The notes: a model not told the origin generated them from the letters alone. A DNA stretch of 64,000 nt from Pseudomonas sp. S35 (GCF_009866765.1 NZ_CP019431.1:3224001-3288000); one strand, 5' to 3'. Counted from the stretch's first letter, positions 18,812 to 28,433 are shown. A program made the numbers and translations.

Positions 18812-20266
18812 TCAGGAACCTTGCAGGATTTGCACTCGGCGGCGCAGCGATTCGTTTAAATCCATAGAGCGAGCCTTCATAGAAGCGGACTTGGATTCGT
18901 ACACGAAATACAGGTCAGGGGCATACCCCAAGAACTGCTCAATATCCTTACCGTTGAGCGCCCACTGAACCGGCTGCCCATCGCAGAACGTTCCAACTGT
19001 CTTCGTAACGCTATAAAGGATTACTTCGTTGAGTGACTTCACGTAACGCAGGATCAACGTGAGGTTGTCCGTAGGTTTTCGCCAGTCGTACCAGGGAATA
19101 TTCACGACCATGGATTTTTCTATGATCGCAATATCTTCAGGATATTTTTCGAAGTAGGGCGCTTCCAATCGAATGACCGGTCCCACTACCTCGGCGAATG
19201 TCTTCTTTGATATCTGGTTAACCAGATCGTCAGCTCGGATTAGCTCATAGCTGGTCTCCGCCCATCCTCCTGCTGCAGCACGGACTTTGCTGTAGGGCAC
19301 ATCGTGATATGTCGCGGTGCCGGCTCTAGTGATCGTTTCGATTCGTCGATGCACCACCTCCCCCCCGAGCGGCGGGTAGGCCTTGAAGGTGATCACATAC
19401 CAATCACCCGTCCTGCCGATGGGCGCAGGGGTGTACATTCCAACCGTCAAGTCGGCGCCATTTAGCCTTTCGAGGTCGATATAACCCGGCCGATCGTCAG
19501 ACTGAATGAATGGGCCGTCCCGTTGCGCGCTGTCGAGTGCTACCAACACGCGCAAGTTCCTCGACCTTGGCGTGGAGGCGTTGCCGACGTGGTCGACAAC
19601 GTAGAACCCCACCAGCAAGCCATCGCTATCACCTGCTTTCGTAATCTGGGCGTGATTAATGAGAATAAGGGTTGCCTGGCCGACGCCTGCGACTTGTTGA
19701 ACGATCGTCAGGCCGCCCCATTGGAAGTAAATGCGGTCCATGGGATGCATGTTCGGGTAGGGCTGGATAATTACGCTGACGCCTTTAGCCGCATCGGGCG
19801 GATAAACTTCCAGAGTCGAAAGCGAGAACTTCAGTTCCGAATGACCCGGTTCGAGCTGATCAATATCTTCACCCGCAGGCAGGTCGGTTTTTACTAGCAC
19901 ACTCAGGGGATAGGATGCCTCGTAGTCGTCTTTGTTGCCTTTGAAGTTCACCACGTAACCTAAGCGTAACTCTCCGTCCGGTAGTTTTTTTCGTGGGATG
20001 GAAAAAAAATAACTCTCGTTTTCTTCTTCTCTGGGCTGCACCCGCTTTAAGGCCAATAACGTCATGCTGGGCATCAAGACGATGCTAATGATATCGCCGA
20101 GGTTGGCAAGCCAGTTGTTGTCTACTCGGACCGTCAGGCCAGAGACCATTAACCACGCTGGAATTCCTCCGTCGTAACCGTCAACATTGTCGGTCATACC
20201 TGGAATAGACAAACGAGGAAGCTGATTGGGCTGCCCTGGGGAGGTTTTAGCGCTTTCAGTGCTCAT
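18812..20266 (-). CDS. Paralogue P5: repeat-rich beta-sandwich protein, unknown function
   Basis: 484 residues, no signal peptide, closest by eye to P4 throughout (VDGYDGGIPAWLM, PGHSELKFSLS, IQPYPNMHPMDRI, YVVDHVGNASTPRSR, IDLERLNGADL, and the ending MDLNESLRRRVQI). ATG 20266 has AGGAGA 8 nt upstream. It is separated from P4 by 140 nt that carry the P4 copy of the shared motif, so P5 and the P4-P1 run have separate promoters. It is divergent from P6. Confidence 0.8.
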   Translation of the reverse strand: MSTESAKTSPGQPNQLPRLSIPGMTDNVDGYDGGIPAWLMVSGLTVRVDNNWLANLGDIISIVLMPSMTLLALKRVQPREEENESYFFSIPRKKLPDGELRLGYVVNFKGNKDDYEASYPLSVLVKTDLPAGEDIDQLEPGHSELKFSLSTLEVYPPDAAKGVSVIIQPYPNMHPMDRIYFQWGGLTIVQQVAGVGQATLILINHAQITKAGDSDGLLVGFYVVDHVGNASTPRSRNLRVLVALDSAQRDGPFIQSDDRPGYIDLERLNGADLTVGMYTPAPIGRTGDWYVITFKAYPPLGGEVVHRRIETITRAGTATYHDVPYSKVRAAAGGWAETSYELIRADDLVNQISKKTFAEVVGPVIRLEAPYFEKYPEDIAIIEKSMVVNIPWYDWRKPTDNLTLILRYVKSLNEVILYSVTKTVGTFCDGQPVQWALNGKDIEQFLGYAPDLYFVYESKSASMKARSMDLNESLRRRVQILQGS

Positions 20267-20368
20267 GCCCTGTTTCTCCTTGACACATGCTTGAACAACG
20301 TAGGCGTCTACCGTTGGTGCCGGATGAAGTGCCTTAGGCGGTATCAGATACCAACGTTTTCGCGGGGG

Positions 20369-20389
20369 CAACTGTCAGAATTCACAGGT
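20369..20389 (-). promoter_or_regulatory. Shared family motif upstream of P5 (left arm of an inverted repeat)
   Basis: This 21-nt sequence is the exact reverse complement of 20461-20481. Read toward P5 it is ACCTGTGAATTCTGACAGTT, about 100 nt before the P5 start, and is followed like the P4 site by a TCTGATAC block. Adjacent CTGTCG also matches the P4 site. Probably an operator or activator site. Confidence 0.6.
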
Positions 20390-20460
20390 GGCGACAGACG
20401 GTCACGGGTGTGTGCAACAACCTTGTCGAGGTTGAGCCCATTGAGCTACCAATGGTCGTT

Positions 20461-20481
20461 ACCTGTGAATTCTGACAGTTG
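20461..20481 (+). promoter_or_regulatory. Shared family motif upstream of P6 (right arm of the inverted repeat)
   Basis: Identical to the P5 site in opposite orientation, so the motif points toward each divergent gene. It ends 76 nt before the P6 start. With the P4 site this gives three family promoters carrying the same element. Confidence 0.6.
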
Positions 20482-20557
20482 CCAACCCTCTGTCGCTGGG
20501 TGTTTGATTTCCGTCAAGTTCATGCCCAATTTGCATGGCGAAGCCGAGGGAACCAGC

Positions 20558-23166
20558 ATGGCCAAGCAACACGCTTCCCCCCCCAGTCCGCTCTCCGAGC
20601 TGCCAGCGGTGGACATTCCGCTGATGCAACCGCCGATTGAAGGCGATCTGGAGAAGGCCGACGGCGGTATTGGGGTGTCGCATACCATGCGCCCCTTGGT
20701 AGTACATATCGACAGACCAGATAGCACGCCTGAGGGGACTCACTTCGAGTTGATCTGGGGTGGCGGCACTCCGGTTGCGTTCAACCTGATCCGGGAGGGC
20801 GACGAGAACCTGGCCCGTATCCCCTTCACCGTGCCTTCCGACAGCATTCGCGAGGCCTGGGCAGATCCCGTGTATGTTCAAGTTATTCGCAGCAACGCAA
20901 ACCCATCCCGAACCAGACCCTTGCGTTTGAGGGTGAACCTGCAACATCCGGGCGGACAAGACCCCAATCCCGCCCCCGGAAATCAAGGCCTGGTATTTGA
21001 GTTGCCGGATGATGTAAGGCTTGGTGGGGTCAGTGCGGATCGGGCCAGGCAGGGTGTGGAGGTGATCGTCAGGCATTGGCTGAACATGGCCGCCTATGAC
21101 CTGCTCATTCTGGTCTGGGGCTCGGTGCGAATCGAGCGGTTGATCCAGCCCTCCGAGGTAGGCCTGGATATCAAATGCATATTGGACGAGGAGGCGATCA
21201 AGGAAGCCGGGGACAGCGACTTGCTGCCGGTCGCGTTCCAGGTCCGGGGACCGACCGGCAATTACCCCGATCCCTGGGCGCCCTGGTCGACTACAGCGCT
21301 GGTTTCGGTTTACCTGGAGACTGACCGCGTGGACGCGCCCTGGGTGCAAACACCTGAAACCGACCGAGAAATCGATCTCGAAATACTGGGCACTCGCGAC
21401 GTACAAATCGGCATGACTGTCGGGGGCGCCGATGCTCGTGTGTACAGCCATATTTTTCTCTACTGGAACGGCGTAAATGCCGAGGGCAGTTCGGTTTCTT
21501 ACTTTGAGGATCGGCAGTTGGCAGGCGCCAAGGGCTATTTTTTTAATATCAACAATGCCTTGGTGAGCGCGATCGCTCAAGGCAGTGTGGTGGTGTATTA
21601 CGAGTTAAAAGGCGCTGGCGTGCCTGACAAGCGCTCGCATAACCGTTACCTCACGGTTATCGGCGAGATCGTCAGATGGCCTGCACCGACTGTAGACCAG
21701 GCCCTGGGAGATGATCTGGACCCAGGCTTGCCACTGATTACCATCCGCTTCCCGGCGCAAGCCAGTTGGGCCAGCACGGACCGGGTGCAAGTGACTATCC
21801 TGGCCAGCGATACCGACGGCACGGTCGACTATACGGCAGGTCGGTTAGTTGGCCAGGTTACCCCCGACGGGCAGATGACGTTCGATGTGGCAGGTAACGA
21901 GCTCAGGCGTTTTGACGGGCGTCTCATTGACGTGTTCTACAGCGTGACCCGGGACAACGAACTGCCTCAGGAGTCGCTGCGCCGGGTGTATCAGGTTCAT
22001 ATGCCGGTTGAGCTGCCTGTTCCTAAATTGATCCAGGCCACGGGCTCGGGTGCTTCGGTGAGTCTTGCATCGATGAATGCGCAAACTGGCGCCACTGTAT
22101 CGGTGGAATACAAACCGATGTACACCACCGACAGCATCAAGGTCACGATGGTGGGAAGCGCCGGTGCTGGATCGCCGAACATTGACGCCAAACCAGGTTT
22201 GGCGAGTGGCGTGGTCATGTTTGATATTCCCAAAGCGGCGATTGCGGCAAATATTGGCAATGCCAACAAGACCTTCACCCTCGAATACGAGGTGACGCGC
22301 GAGGGCGTTAAACGGGGATCGACAAAGTTGACAGTAACGGTGACACCAATACCCCAGGCGGAGTTGCTAAAGACCGTTATCCAAATCAATGAGGCGAACC
22401 AAACTACCAGGGTATTGGATCTGTCGACCGGTACTGCTAACAGGAAACTGCGGGTCGGCACCTGGCCGTTCATTGCTACCGATTCTCCGGTCTGGATTGA
22501 GTTCAAAGGTTTTAAAACTGGAGGGGGGCACACAACCTAAAACATTGGAATGGTGGTGCGTCCAAAGTGAATTCGACCTGGTTCAACCAAGGGTGGTGGG
22601 AGAGTGGGATCAGTTATGCGTCGTACTTGAAAGAGTTGGGCGACAATACGAAACTGACATTGCATTTCAAAGCCGCTTTGGGCACCGGCATAACTGAGGC
22701 TAATGCCATTACCTTCCCGGTAGTCGAGTACACCGTCAAAAGTAAGCCTCTGCCAATTGATTATACAAATTTCGACAATAAAAATATGAATGGTTGGACA
22801 AGGGGACCGAAAGGTCTTTACCTTACGATGACGGCCAACAGCAATGGATATCACTTGTGGAGTGGCAACGGCCAAATTCCAGGGGATGGGATTTCGCTTT
22901 ATAAAAGCGTCGCCCTTGTTGGAGGTACAACTTACTTATTTGAGGCAAGTCTTAACGGTAATTATTACCATAGCCCATCAGGCGCATATTTGGTGGCTGG
23001 CAATCAACGCAGTCCAACGCAGTGGTTCACTAATGAAAACAAGATCCTTGCCTTTCGTTTTACGGCCAGTACTACTGGCAGCACTCAAATCTCGGTAAAT
23101 ACTATAGCGACATCAGCGGGGTATCAGCAAATCACCATACTATGGCTGCGGGTGACGAAAGCTTAA
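20558..23166 (+). pseudogene. Paralogue P6 with C-terminal lectin-like module, frameshifted in a G6 run
   Basis: The largest family member, divergent from the rest. ATG 20558 (MAKQHASPPSPL) has GAGGG 7 nt upstream. Family core: GNQGLVFELPDDVRLGG, RHWLNMAAYDLL, VWGSVRIERLI, FQVRGPTGNYP, IDLEILG. The frame stops at 22540, but the next frame continues without a new start through HNLKHWNGGASKVNSTWFNQGWW to 23166. They join at GGAGGGGGG (six G at 22523-22528); one extra G restores about 869 residues. The 3' part ends in a jelly-roll-like segment (NFDNKNMNGWTRGP ...) similar to the P3 tail. This is the second homopolymer frameshift in the family. Confidence 0.72.
22523..22528. other. Homopolymer run (G6) at the P6 frameshift
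   Basis: Six G in GGAGGGGGGC. Seven G (or four) would join the two P6 frames. It lies before the C-terminal lectin-like module, as in P3. Confidence 0.65.
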
Positions 23167-23221
23167 TTGATTTGACGCTGGGAGTTTTAGCCGAATACTC
23201 GCGAAACTCAACGAGGAATAA

Positions 23222-23416
23222 ATGAGAACAGAATACGAGGCAGATATTTTAAAAGTTAATCTGCCCTATCCGGTGCGTCCTCAGCGATCAATAGGGGGCG
23301 CTGCATTACTACATCGGTGCCAAGGGGCAGCCCCCCCCAAAAATTCAGTATCAATCACACCACTTCCAGATACGAACTATGAACCGCCCGCGCCAACTCC
23401 CGCACCGTTTCGATGA
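23222..23416 (+). CDS. Short ORF after P6, doubtful gene or remnant
   Basis: 64 residues with a good Shine-Dalgarno (GAGG, about 6 nt before ATG), 55 nt after P6. The product begins MRTEYEADILKVNLPYPVRP and becomes Pro-rich after a run of eight C at 23331-23338. The end overlaps the 3' end of the convergent alpha-E gene, which is unusual. I do not recognise it. It may be a remnant cut by a C-run frameshift, or chance. Confidence 0.3.
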   Translation: MRTEYEADILKVNLPYPVRPQRSIGGAALLHRCQGAAPPKNSVSITPLPDTNYEPPAPTPAPFR

Positions 23417-24305
23417 ATTCCGTGAGACGGCTATGCAACCCATCCTCCAGAATCTCATCAATCCCCGTATACCTTAGCCGCGCCTCAAACTCAGCTGCCA
23501 ACCGCTGCGCCGTGCGCCCGTAACTGCCGGGCAGGTCCGCAAGGATATGGCTCAACTCCTCGATACACGCATGCAACGAACGCGGCACGTCACTGCGCAA
23601 TAGCAGCAGCTCCGACACCGACCGTGCATTCAGCGCATTCGGGTACAGCTCCGTATACGCCTCGAACGACGACAGCGCGCGGAGCAGGGCGCTCCACTGG
23701 TAATAGCCGCGTGCCGACAAGTCGCTGACTTCTTCCGACTCTTCGCCAAACATCTCGTAGCGCGCATCCAGCAAGCGCAAGGTGTTGTCGGCGCGCTCGA
23801 CGAAGGTGCCCAGGCGGATAAACCGATAGGCGTCGTTACGCATGATGGTGCCCGAGGTCGCGCCACGGAACAGGTGCGAACGCTGCTTGACCCAGTCACA
23901 GAAGTGGCTGATACCGTGTCGCGCCAGGCCGCCGGCGGCGATGCTGCGCATTTCCAGCCAGGTGGCGTTGAGGTTTTCCCACATGTCGGCGGTGATGCGC
24001 CCGCGTACCGCATGGGCGTTGCCACGGGCGGCGCGCAGGCAGTTGTAGATGCTGGCGGGGTTTTCTTCGTCGAGGGCGAAGAAGTGCAGCATGCGCTCGG
24101 CATCCAGGGTTTCATGGCGTTCCAGGTAGCTGTCCAGGGTGCCGCTGCTGAGCAGCGACATGGCCAGTTCGTCCAGGCCATCGCTGCGCCCGGCCTGGGG
24201 CATCAACGACAGCGAATAACTGACTTCCAGCATGCGCGCCAGGTTCTCGGCGCGCTCCAGGTAGCGGGACATCCAGTACAGATCTGCGGCGGTTCTACTC
24301 AACAT
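23355..24305 (-). CDS. Alpha-E domain protein (DUF403)
   Basis: 316 residues, all-helical, beginning MLSRTAADLYWMSRYLERAENLARMLEV, a typical alpha-E (A-alpha-E) start. It is almost always paired with a circularly permuted ATP-grasp gene, as here (3 nt gap downstream of it). The pair is thought to make or modify a small peptide-like compound, but the reaction is not established. Confidence 0.92.
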   Translation of the reverse strand: MLSRTAADLYWMSRYLERAENLARMLEVSYSLSLMPQAGRSDGLDELAMSLLSSGTLDSYLERHETLDAERMLHFFALDEENPASIYNCLRAARGNAHAVRGRITADMWENLNATWLEMRSIAAGGLARHGISHFCDWVKQRSHLFRGATSGTIMRNDAYRFIRLGTFVERADNTLRLLDARYEMFGEESEEVSDLSARGYYQWSALLRALSSFEAYTELYPNALNARSVSELLLLRSDVPRSLHACIEELSHILADLPGSYGRTAQRLAAEFEARLRYTGIDEILEDGLHSRLTEFIETVRELARAVHSSYLEVV

Positions 24306-24308
24306 GAT

Positions 24309-25718
24309 TCAGCCCTCCACCACCCAGGTGTCCTTGGTTCCGCCGCCTTGCGACGAGTTCACGATCAATGAGCCTTCACGCAGTGCCACCCGTGTGAGGC
24401 CACCCGGCACGAGGCGGGTTTCCTTGCCCGAGAGCACGAAGGGCCGCAGGTCGATATGCCGGGGGGCGATGCCGTTTTCGACAAAGGTGGGGCAGGTGGA
24501 CAGGCTCAGGGTCGGTTGGGCGATATACGCGTGGGGGCGGGCCTTGATGCGTTGACGGAAGTCTTCGATTTCGGCGGCGGTGGACGCCGGACCGACCAGC
24601 ATGCCGTAGCCGCCGGAGCCTTGGGTTTCCTTGACCACCAGTTCCGGCAAGTGGGCCAGTACGTGGGACAGTTCATCGGGTTTGCGGCACTGGAAGGTCG
24701 GTACGTTCTGCAGCACCGGTTCTTCGTCCAGGTAGAAGCGGATCATTTCCGGCACGTAGGGGTAGATTGACTTGTCGTCGGCCACACCGGTGCCGATAGC
24801 GTTGGCCAGCACCACGTTGCCGGCGCAATACGCCGCGACCAGGCCAGGCACGCCGAGCATGGATTCAGGGTTGAACGCCTGCGGGTCGAGGAACGCGTCG
24901 TCGATACGCCGGTAGATCACGTCAACGGCCTTGGGCCCGTCGGTGGTGCGCATGAACACCTTGAGGTCGTGCACGAACAGGTCGGCGCCTTCGACCAGTT
25001 CCACGCCCATTTCCCGGGCCAGGAACGCATGTTCGAAGAATGCGCTGTTGAAGCGGCCAGGGGTCAGCACCACGACGTTGGGGTTGTCCAGCCGGCTGGC
25101 GCTTTTCAGGGTCTTGAGCAGCAGGTTGGGGTAGTGGTCCACAGGCGCGATGCGCTGCTTGGCGAACACTTCCGGGAACAGGCGCATCATCATCTTGCGG
25201 TCTTCGAGCATGTAGCTCACACCGCTGGGGGTGCGCAGGTTGTCTTCCAGCACGTAGTACGTGCCGTCGCCATCGCGCACCAGGTCTACGCCGGAAATAT
25301 GCGAGTAGATGTCGCGGTGCAGGTCCAGGCCGACCATAGCCTTCTGATAACCCTCGTTGCCCAGCACCTGATCCGCCGGAATGATCCCGGCCTTGATGAT
25401 GCGCTGATCGTGGTAGATATCGGCGAGGAACATGTTCAGCGCGTTGACCCGTTGGATACAGCCACGTTCGATCACGCTCCACTCGCTGGCGGGGATGCTG
25501 CGCGGGATGATGTCGAAGGGGATCAGGCGCTCGGTGTCTTGCTCGTCACCATAGAGGGTGAAGGTGATCCCGGCGCGATGGAACAGCAAGTCGGCTTCAC
25601 GACGACGCTGGGCCAGCAGTTCCGGCGGCGTATTGGCCAGCCAGCGGGAGAAATCCTGATAGTGCGCACGGCATACGCCGTTTGCGTCATTCATTTCATC
25701 AAAGAAAGATCGAGCCAT
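24309..25718 (-). CDS. Circularly permuted ATP-grasp protein
   Basis: 469 residues, beginning MARSFFDEMNDANGVCRAHY. Conserved blocks FDIIPRSIPASEWSVIERG, DIYHDQRIIKAGIIP, YYVLEDNLRTPSGVSYMLE and VVKETQGSGGYGMLVGP fit the CP-ATP-grasp (DUF404/407) family of predicted ATP-dependent carboxylate-amine ligases. It is first in a two-gene operon with the alpha-E partner. Confidence 0.92.
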   Translation of the reverse strand: MARSFFDEMNDANGVCRAHYQDFSRWLANTPPELLAQRRREADLLFHRAGITFTLYGDEQDTERLIPFDIIPRSIPASEWSVIERGCIQRVNALNMFLADIYHDQRIIKAGIIPADQVLGNEGYQKAMVGLDLHRDIYSHISGVDLVRDGDGTYYVLEDNLRTPSGVSYMLEDRKMMMRLFPEVFAKQRIAPVDHYPNLLLKTLKSASRLDNPNVVVLTPGRFNSAFFEHAFLAREMGVELVEGADLFVHDLKVFMRTTDGPKAVDVIYRRIDDAFLDPQAFNPESMLGVPGLVAAYCAGNVVLANAIGTGVADDKSIYPYVPEMIRFYLDEEPVLQNVPTFQCRKPDELSHVLAHLPELVVKETQGSGGYGMLVGPASTAAEIEDFRQRIKARPHAYIAQPTLSLSTCPTFVENGIAPRHIDLRPFVLSGKETRLVPGGLTRVALREGSLIVNSSQGGGTKDTWVVEG

Positions 25719-26162
25719 TGCAGTACCTTGTCAGTGCCCAGGGTTGCGTGGGTGGCACTGCCGCTTAAAAAAACGCCTGTTTTCATGAGCCTGTGGCGCA
25801 GAGTGCCAACAGGCCTGCTCCTTACTTTCTTATGGTGTCGGCTCTGGGTCGGGGGGTAACGAATACTCCTGGCGTGATGCGCAACGGTAGAAGGTTGATG
25901 AGATAAAGCAATGCCTGTGCCTAAACCGTGAATAGCAGGATAAAACCCGTAGCCGGCATGCCAAGGGGCCTGGGCGCCCAAGATCAGTGCGACATGCCGA
26001 TGCAGAGTGCGCCAGGAAGGTGCGCCTGGCGCACAAGAGTCGCGCGTTGCAAAACGCTGTTCAAATGGTGGACAAGCCTTTCCAGGGTGAAGTCGGAACG
26101 AACTTGAACTTCACGCTCGTCACGCTCTTCTAAAAGGTCTTATTCGCCCGTGGAGCACGGTT
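25719..26162. other. 444-nt intergenic region with one hairpin
   Basis: It separates two divergent transcription units. A perfect 10-bp inverted repeat (GTGCGCCAGG 26007-26016, CCTGGCGCAC 26025-26034, 8-nt loop) lies near the middle without a T run. Promoters for both flanking genes must lie here, but I cannot assign them. No convincing gene is seen. Confidence 0.5.
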
Positions 26163-26720
26163 GTGCCCAGAATCATTTCACCCGACACGCCAGAATCGAG
26201 CGTGACCAATCACAGTGATCACAGCGAACACAACGCAAAGATCTTCGGCTCGCCCAAGGACCGCCTCGACTTCTATCGCCGCGAAATCCAGTACGAAACC
26301 ACCATCCTCGCCAACCGCACGGATGCCTACCTCACTGCACAGTCATTCCTGGTCATCGCGTTTGTATCGGGGATGGGCAACCTGAATCCGGAGTGGGGCA
26401 AGCTGTTTACCCTGGTGGTGCCGGTCTTCCTGGCGGCGCTGGGTATTCTCAGCTCGCTCAACGCCTGGCCGGGCATTCGCGCGGCCTACGACATCATCGA
26501 TCATTGGCACTACAAGCAAAGCGAACTGCTGCGCAGCGAGCCGGTGATGGGTTTGGCTTATGATGAGTCGCCGCTGTTTTCGGAAATGGAGTCGTCCCAC
26601 AAGGGCTATCGCAAGTCGCTATTGTTTTCGATGCGTGCGCCTTGGTTGTTCATGGTGTTCTGGCTGCTGCTAGGCATGTATGCGTTCTACATCCAAATCG
26701 ACAATCCCCTAAGGGGCTAA
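26163..26720 (+). CDS. Small membrane protein, two spans, unknown function
   Basis: 185 residues from GTG 26163. A hydrophilic N-terminus (DRLDFYRREIQYETTILANRTDAYLTAQ) precedes a span (SFLVIAFVSGMG), a second hydrophobic stretch (KLFTLVVPVFLAALGILSSL) and a C-terminal span (WLFMVFWLLLGMYAFYI). The layout recalls SLATT-type two-helix proteins, but I cannot assign it. The end of this gene is duplicated in degenerate form at 28344-28433. Confidence 0.7.
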   Translation: MPRIISPDTPESSVTNHSDHSEHNAKIFGSPKDRLDFYRREIQYETTILANRTDAYLTAQSFLVIAFVSGMGNLNPEWGKLFTLVVPVFLAALGILSSLNAWPGIRAAYDIIDHWHYKQSELLRSEPVMGLAYDESPLFSEMESSHKGYRKSLLFSMRAPWLFMVFWLLLGMYAFYIQIDNPLRG

Positions 26721-26743
26721 TGAGAGGGTGCGAGGAGCAGGTC

Positions 26744-26884
26744 ATGCCAGAACAACCGGAAGAGGCATTGGAAGAGGAACTCAACGACCCAGGTAACGAA
26801 GACCCGGGCTCGTTGATGGATGATGCCGAAGTGCCGCTTATCGATCCAGATGAGCCAGCAGATACCAGCCCCAAGCGCGTTTAA
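26744..26884 (+). CDS. Acidic mini-protein, copy A
   Basis: 46 residues, strongly acidic, with core NDPGNEDPGSLMDDAEVPLI that recurs in copy B at 28728. AGGAG lies about 7 nt before ATG 26744, 23 nt after the membrane protein stop, so the two are probably co-transcribed. The paralogue in the same context and the good ribosome binding site make it a real gene despite its size. Function unknown. Confidence 0.65.
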   Translation: MPEQPEEALEEELNDPGNEDPGSLMDDAEVPLIDPDEPADTSPKRV

Positions 26885-28251
26885 TGAGTGCTTGCTGGTG
26901 GTGGGCCGCTTAGGAACTCACGGATGTGGCCATCCGCTGTGTGTGAACTTATCTTTTCATCCAGCCTCATTGAGGCTTTTATGAGTTCTGGTCGGGGCAG
27001 GTTATCCGGCTCATTGGGTGAGAAGAGGACGTGTGTATCCATGCTATGCGGCACGCCCCCCACCACTTTGCGCTCCATTTGCTTTCCTAGAGGGGTTCCC
27101 CCCAATCTCTCCGCTTCTAATACGAGCGCTCGGGCCAAAGGATATTTAAATTGCTGCATATCGTAATACGGAACGCTTTTCTTAATTGACAAATATTCCC
27201 CTAGTGATTGATCACCACTCGCCATGCCGCAAGATGATAATTTCATGAGGTCGTGAAAAATCGGCTGCGGCACATGCTTTACAACAATGACCTTCACCTC
27301 AGAATCACCAGCGCCCAGGAATGTTTTTTGATGAACCATGCCGCGACCGCTATCAGAAAAAGTATAGAGCGAGGCTTTGGAATAAGCTTTGTCACTGACC
27401 GCTATAGAGTAATTTGGGTGAAAGATATTTCCAACATCGTCAATGAATCGACGCTTTCTGCTTAGGTTTGGTAAGTTCCGAGCAACAATTAGATAAGTGG
27501 TATTTTTTTTGTCGCTGGCGGTCTCGTTCAACGTGTTGCGGATAAATAGATGTGATGCTGTGACTGGGGTATCGGAGCTTATATAGGCCATGTGAAAGTT
27601 GCTATTCTTGTCCAGTGACAAATTATAACTGTCCAGAAGTTTTCTGATGTCGTTATCGAACCGTTTTTCAATCAGATCTAAATCTTTCTTTTCGATGGGC
27701 AGGTAGCCAATTGCGCCCTCACCAAAGCCAAGGTTATGTGCGCTCACGCCCTCAAACCCCAATTCTTTGAGCGCATTGACCCTGTCAGGCAGTTGCTGGC
27801 GGGGGCTCGCTAGCAGGTCCATTTCTTCAATCAGCATGATGTCCTTACGTGGAAAATTATACTGTGTGCATAGGTTATTCATGGTTGTCTTCAGGTCTTC
27901 CAACTTCAAAACACCTACTGGCGCAACGATGAATAAAGGGTCTCGCAAATCGCTGAGTTGATGAACGCTCTCGGAAGTGGCGTGATGACGTGCAGCCAGC
28001 GCGTTACCTGGACGGTCTGTGTCAATTGGAAGAATGCTGACCCGACAATTTTGCTCCAGGGCGATATTGGCAATTTTGTTCGCTAGCTGGGCATCGCCCC
28101 CGCTCCCGTCCGCTAGATCGTAAATAGGATTGATCACGATAAGGTCACGACCGCTGAGGTTTCGTTGCGAGAGGCTGCTTATATTCTGGGATGAAAGAGT
28201 TGGATCTATAGGATATGTCTGATTATCAATGACTGTCTTTGTATTTATCAT
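26881..28251 (-). CDS. Unrecognised 456-residue protein, possible GT-B glycosyltransferase-like effector
   Basis: ATG 28251 with AAGGAG 10 nt upstream; a TTG at 28278 would put the Shine-Dalgarno inside the gene. Two half-domains are suggested: an N-terminal Rossmann-like part (LIVINPIYDLADGSGGDAQLANKIANIA) and a C-terminal part with KVIVVKHVPQPIFHDLMKL and SGDQSLGEYLSIKKSVPYYD, which recalls the nucleotide-sugar site of GT-B transferases. No signal peptide or membrane span. It is visibly richer in A+T than its neighbours and is flanked by duplicated sequence, so it was probably acquired. The assignment is tentative; another Rossmann enzyme is possible. Confidence 0.6.
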   Translation of the reverse strand: MINTKTVIDNQTYPIDPTLSSQNISSLSQRNLSGRDLIVINPIYDLADGSGGDAQLANKIANIALEQNCRVSILPIDTDRPGNALAARHHATSESVHQLSDLRDPLFIVAPVGVLKLEDLKTTMNNLCTQYNFPRKDIMLIEEMDLLASPRQQLPDRVNALKELGFEGVSAHNLGFGEGAIGYLPIEKKDLDLIEKRFDNDIRKLLDSYNLSLDKNSNFHMAYISSDTPVTASHLFIRNTLNETASDKKNTTYLIVARNLPNLSRKRRFIDDVGNIFHPNYSIAVSDKAYSKASLYTFSDSGRGMVHQKTFLGAGDSEVKVIVVKHVPQPIFHDLMKLSSCGMASGDQSLGEYLSIKKSVPYYDMQQFKYPLARALVLEAERLGGTPLGKQMERKVVGGVPHSMDTHVLFSPNEPDNLPRPELIKASMRLDEKISSHTADGHIREFLSGPPPASTH

Positions 28252-28343
28252 TTGCCGTGCTCTCCTTAAAAGTGCCAATGATTAAGTTTTTTGCCTGAAT
28301 CACTCAAATGCAAATATTTAACAATGTACTACGCACCTGCCTG

Positions 28344-28433
28344 CGCAAGTCGTTATTGTTTTCGGTTATGGTGTTCTGGCTGCTGCTAGGCATGTAGGCG
28401 TTCTACATCCAGGTCGACAACCCCATCCGATAA
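28344..28433 (+). pseudogene. Degenerate copy of the end of the small membrane protein gene
   Basis: It matches 26610-26709 closely, with an internal deletion of about 18-19 nt and an in-frame TAG where the intact gene has ATGTATGCG. It reads to a stop after a DNPIR-like end. It marks the far side of a duplication around the 26881-28251 gene. Confidence 0.75.

Noticed and set aside
20459..21580. 373-residue minus-strand open frame over P6 and its promoter
   Set aside because: Overlaps the P6 core and the shared motif; no family features.
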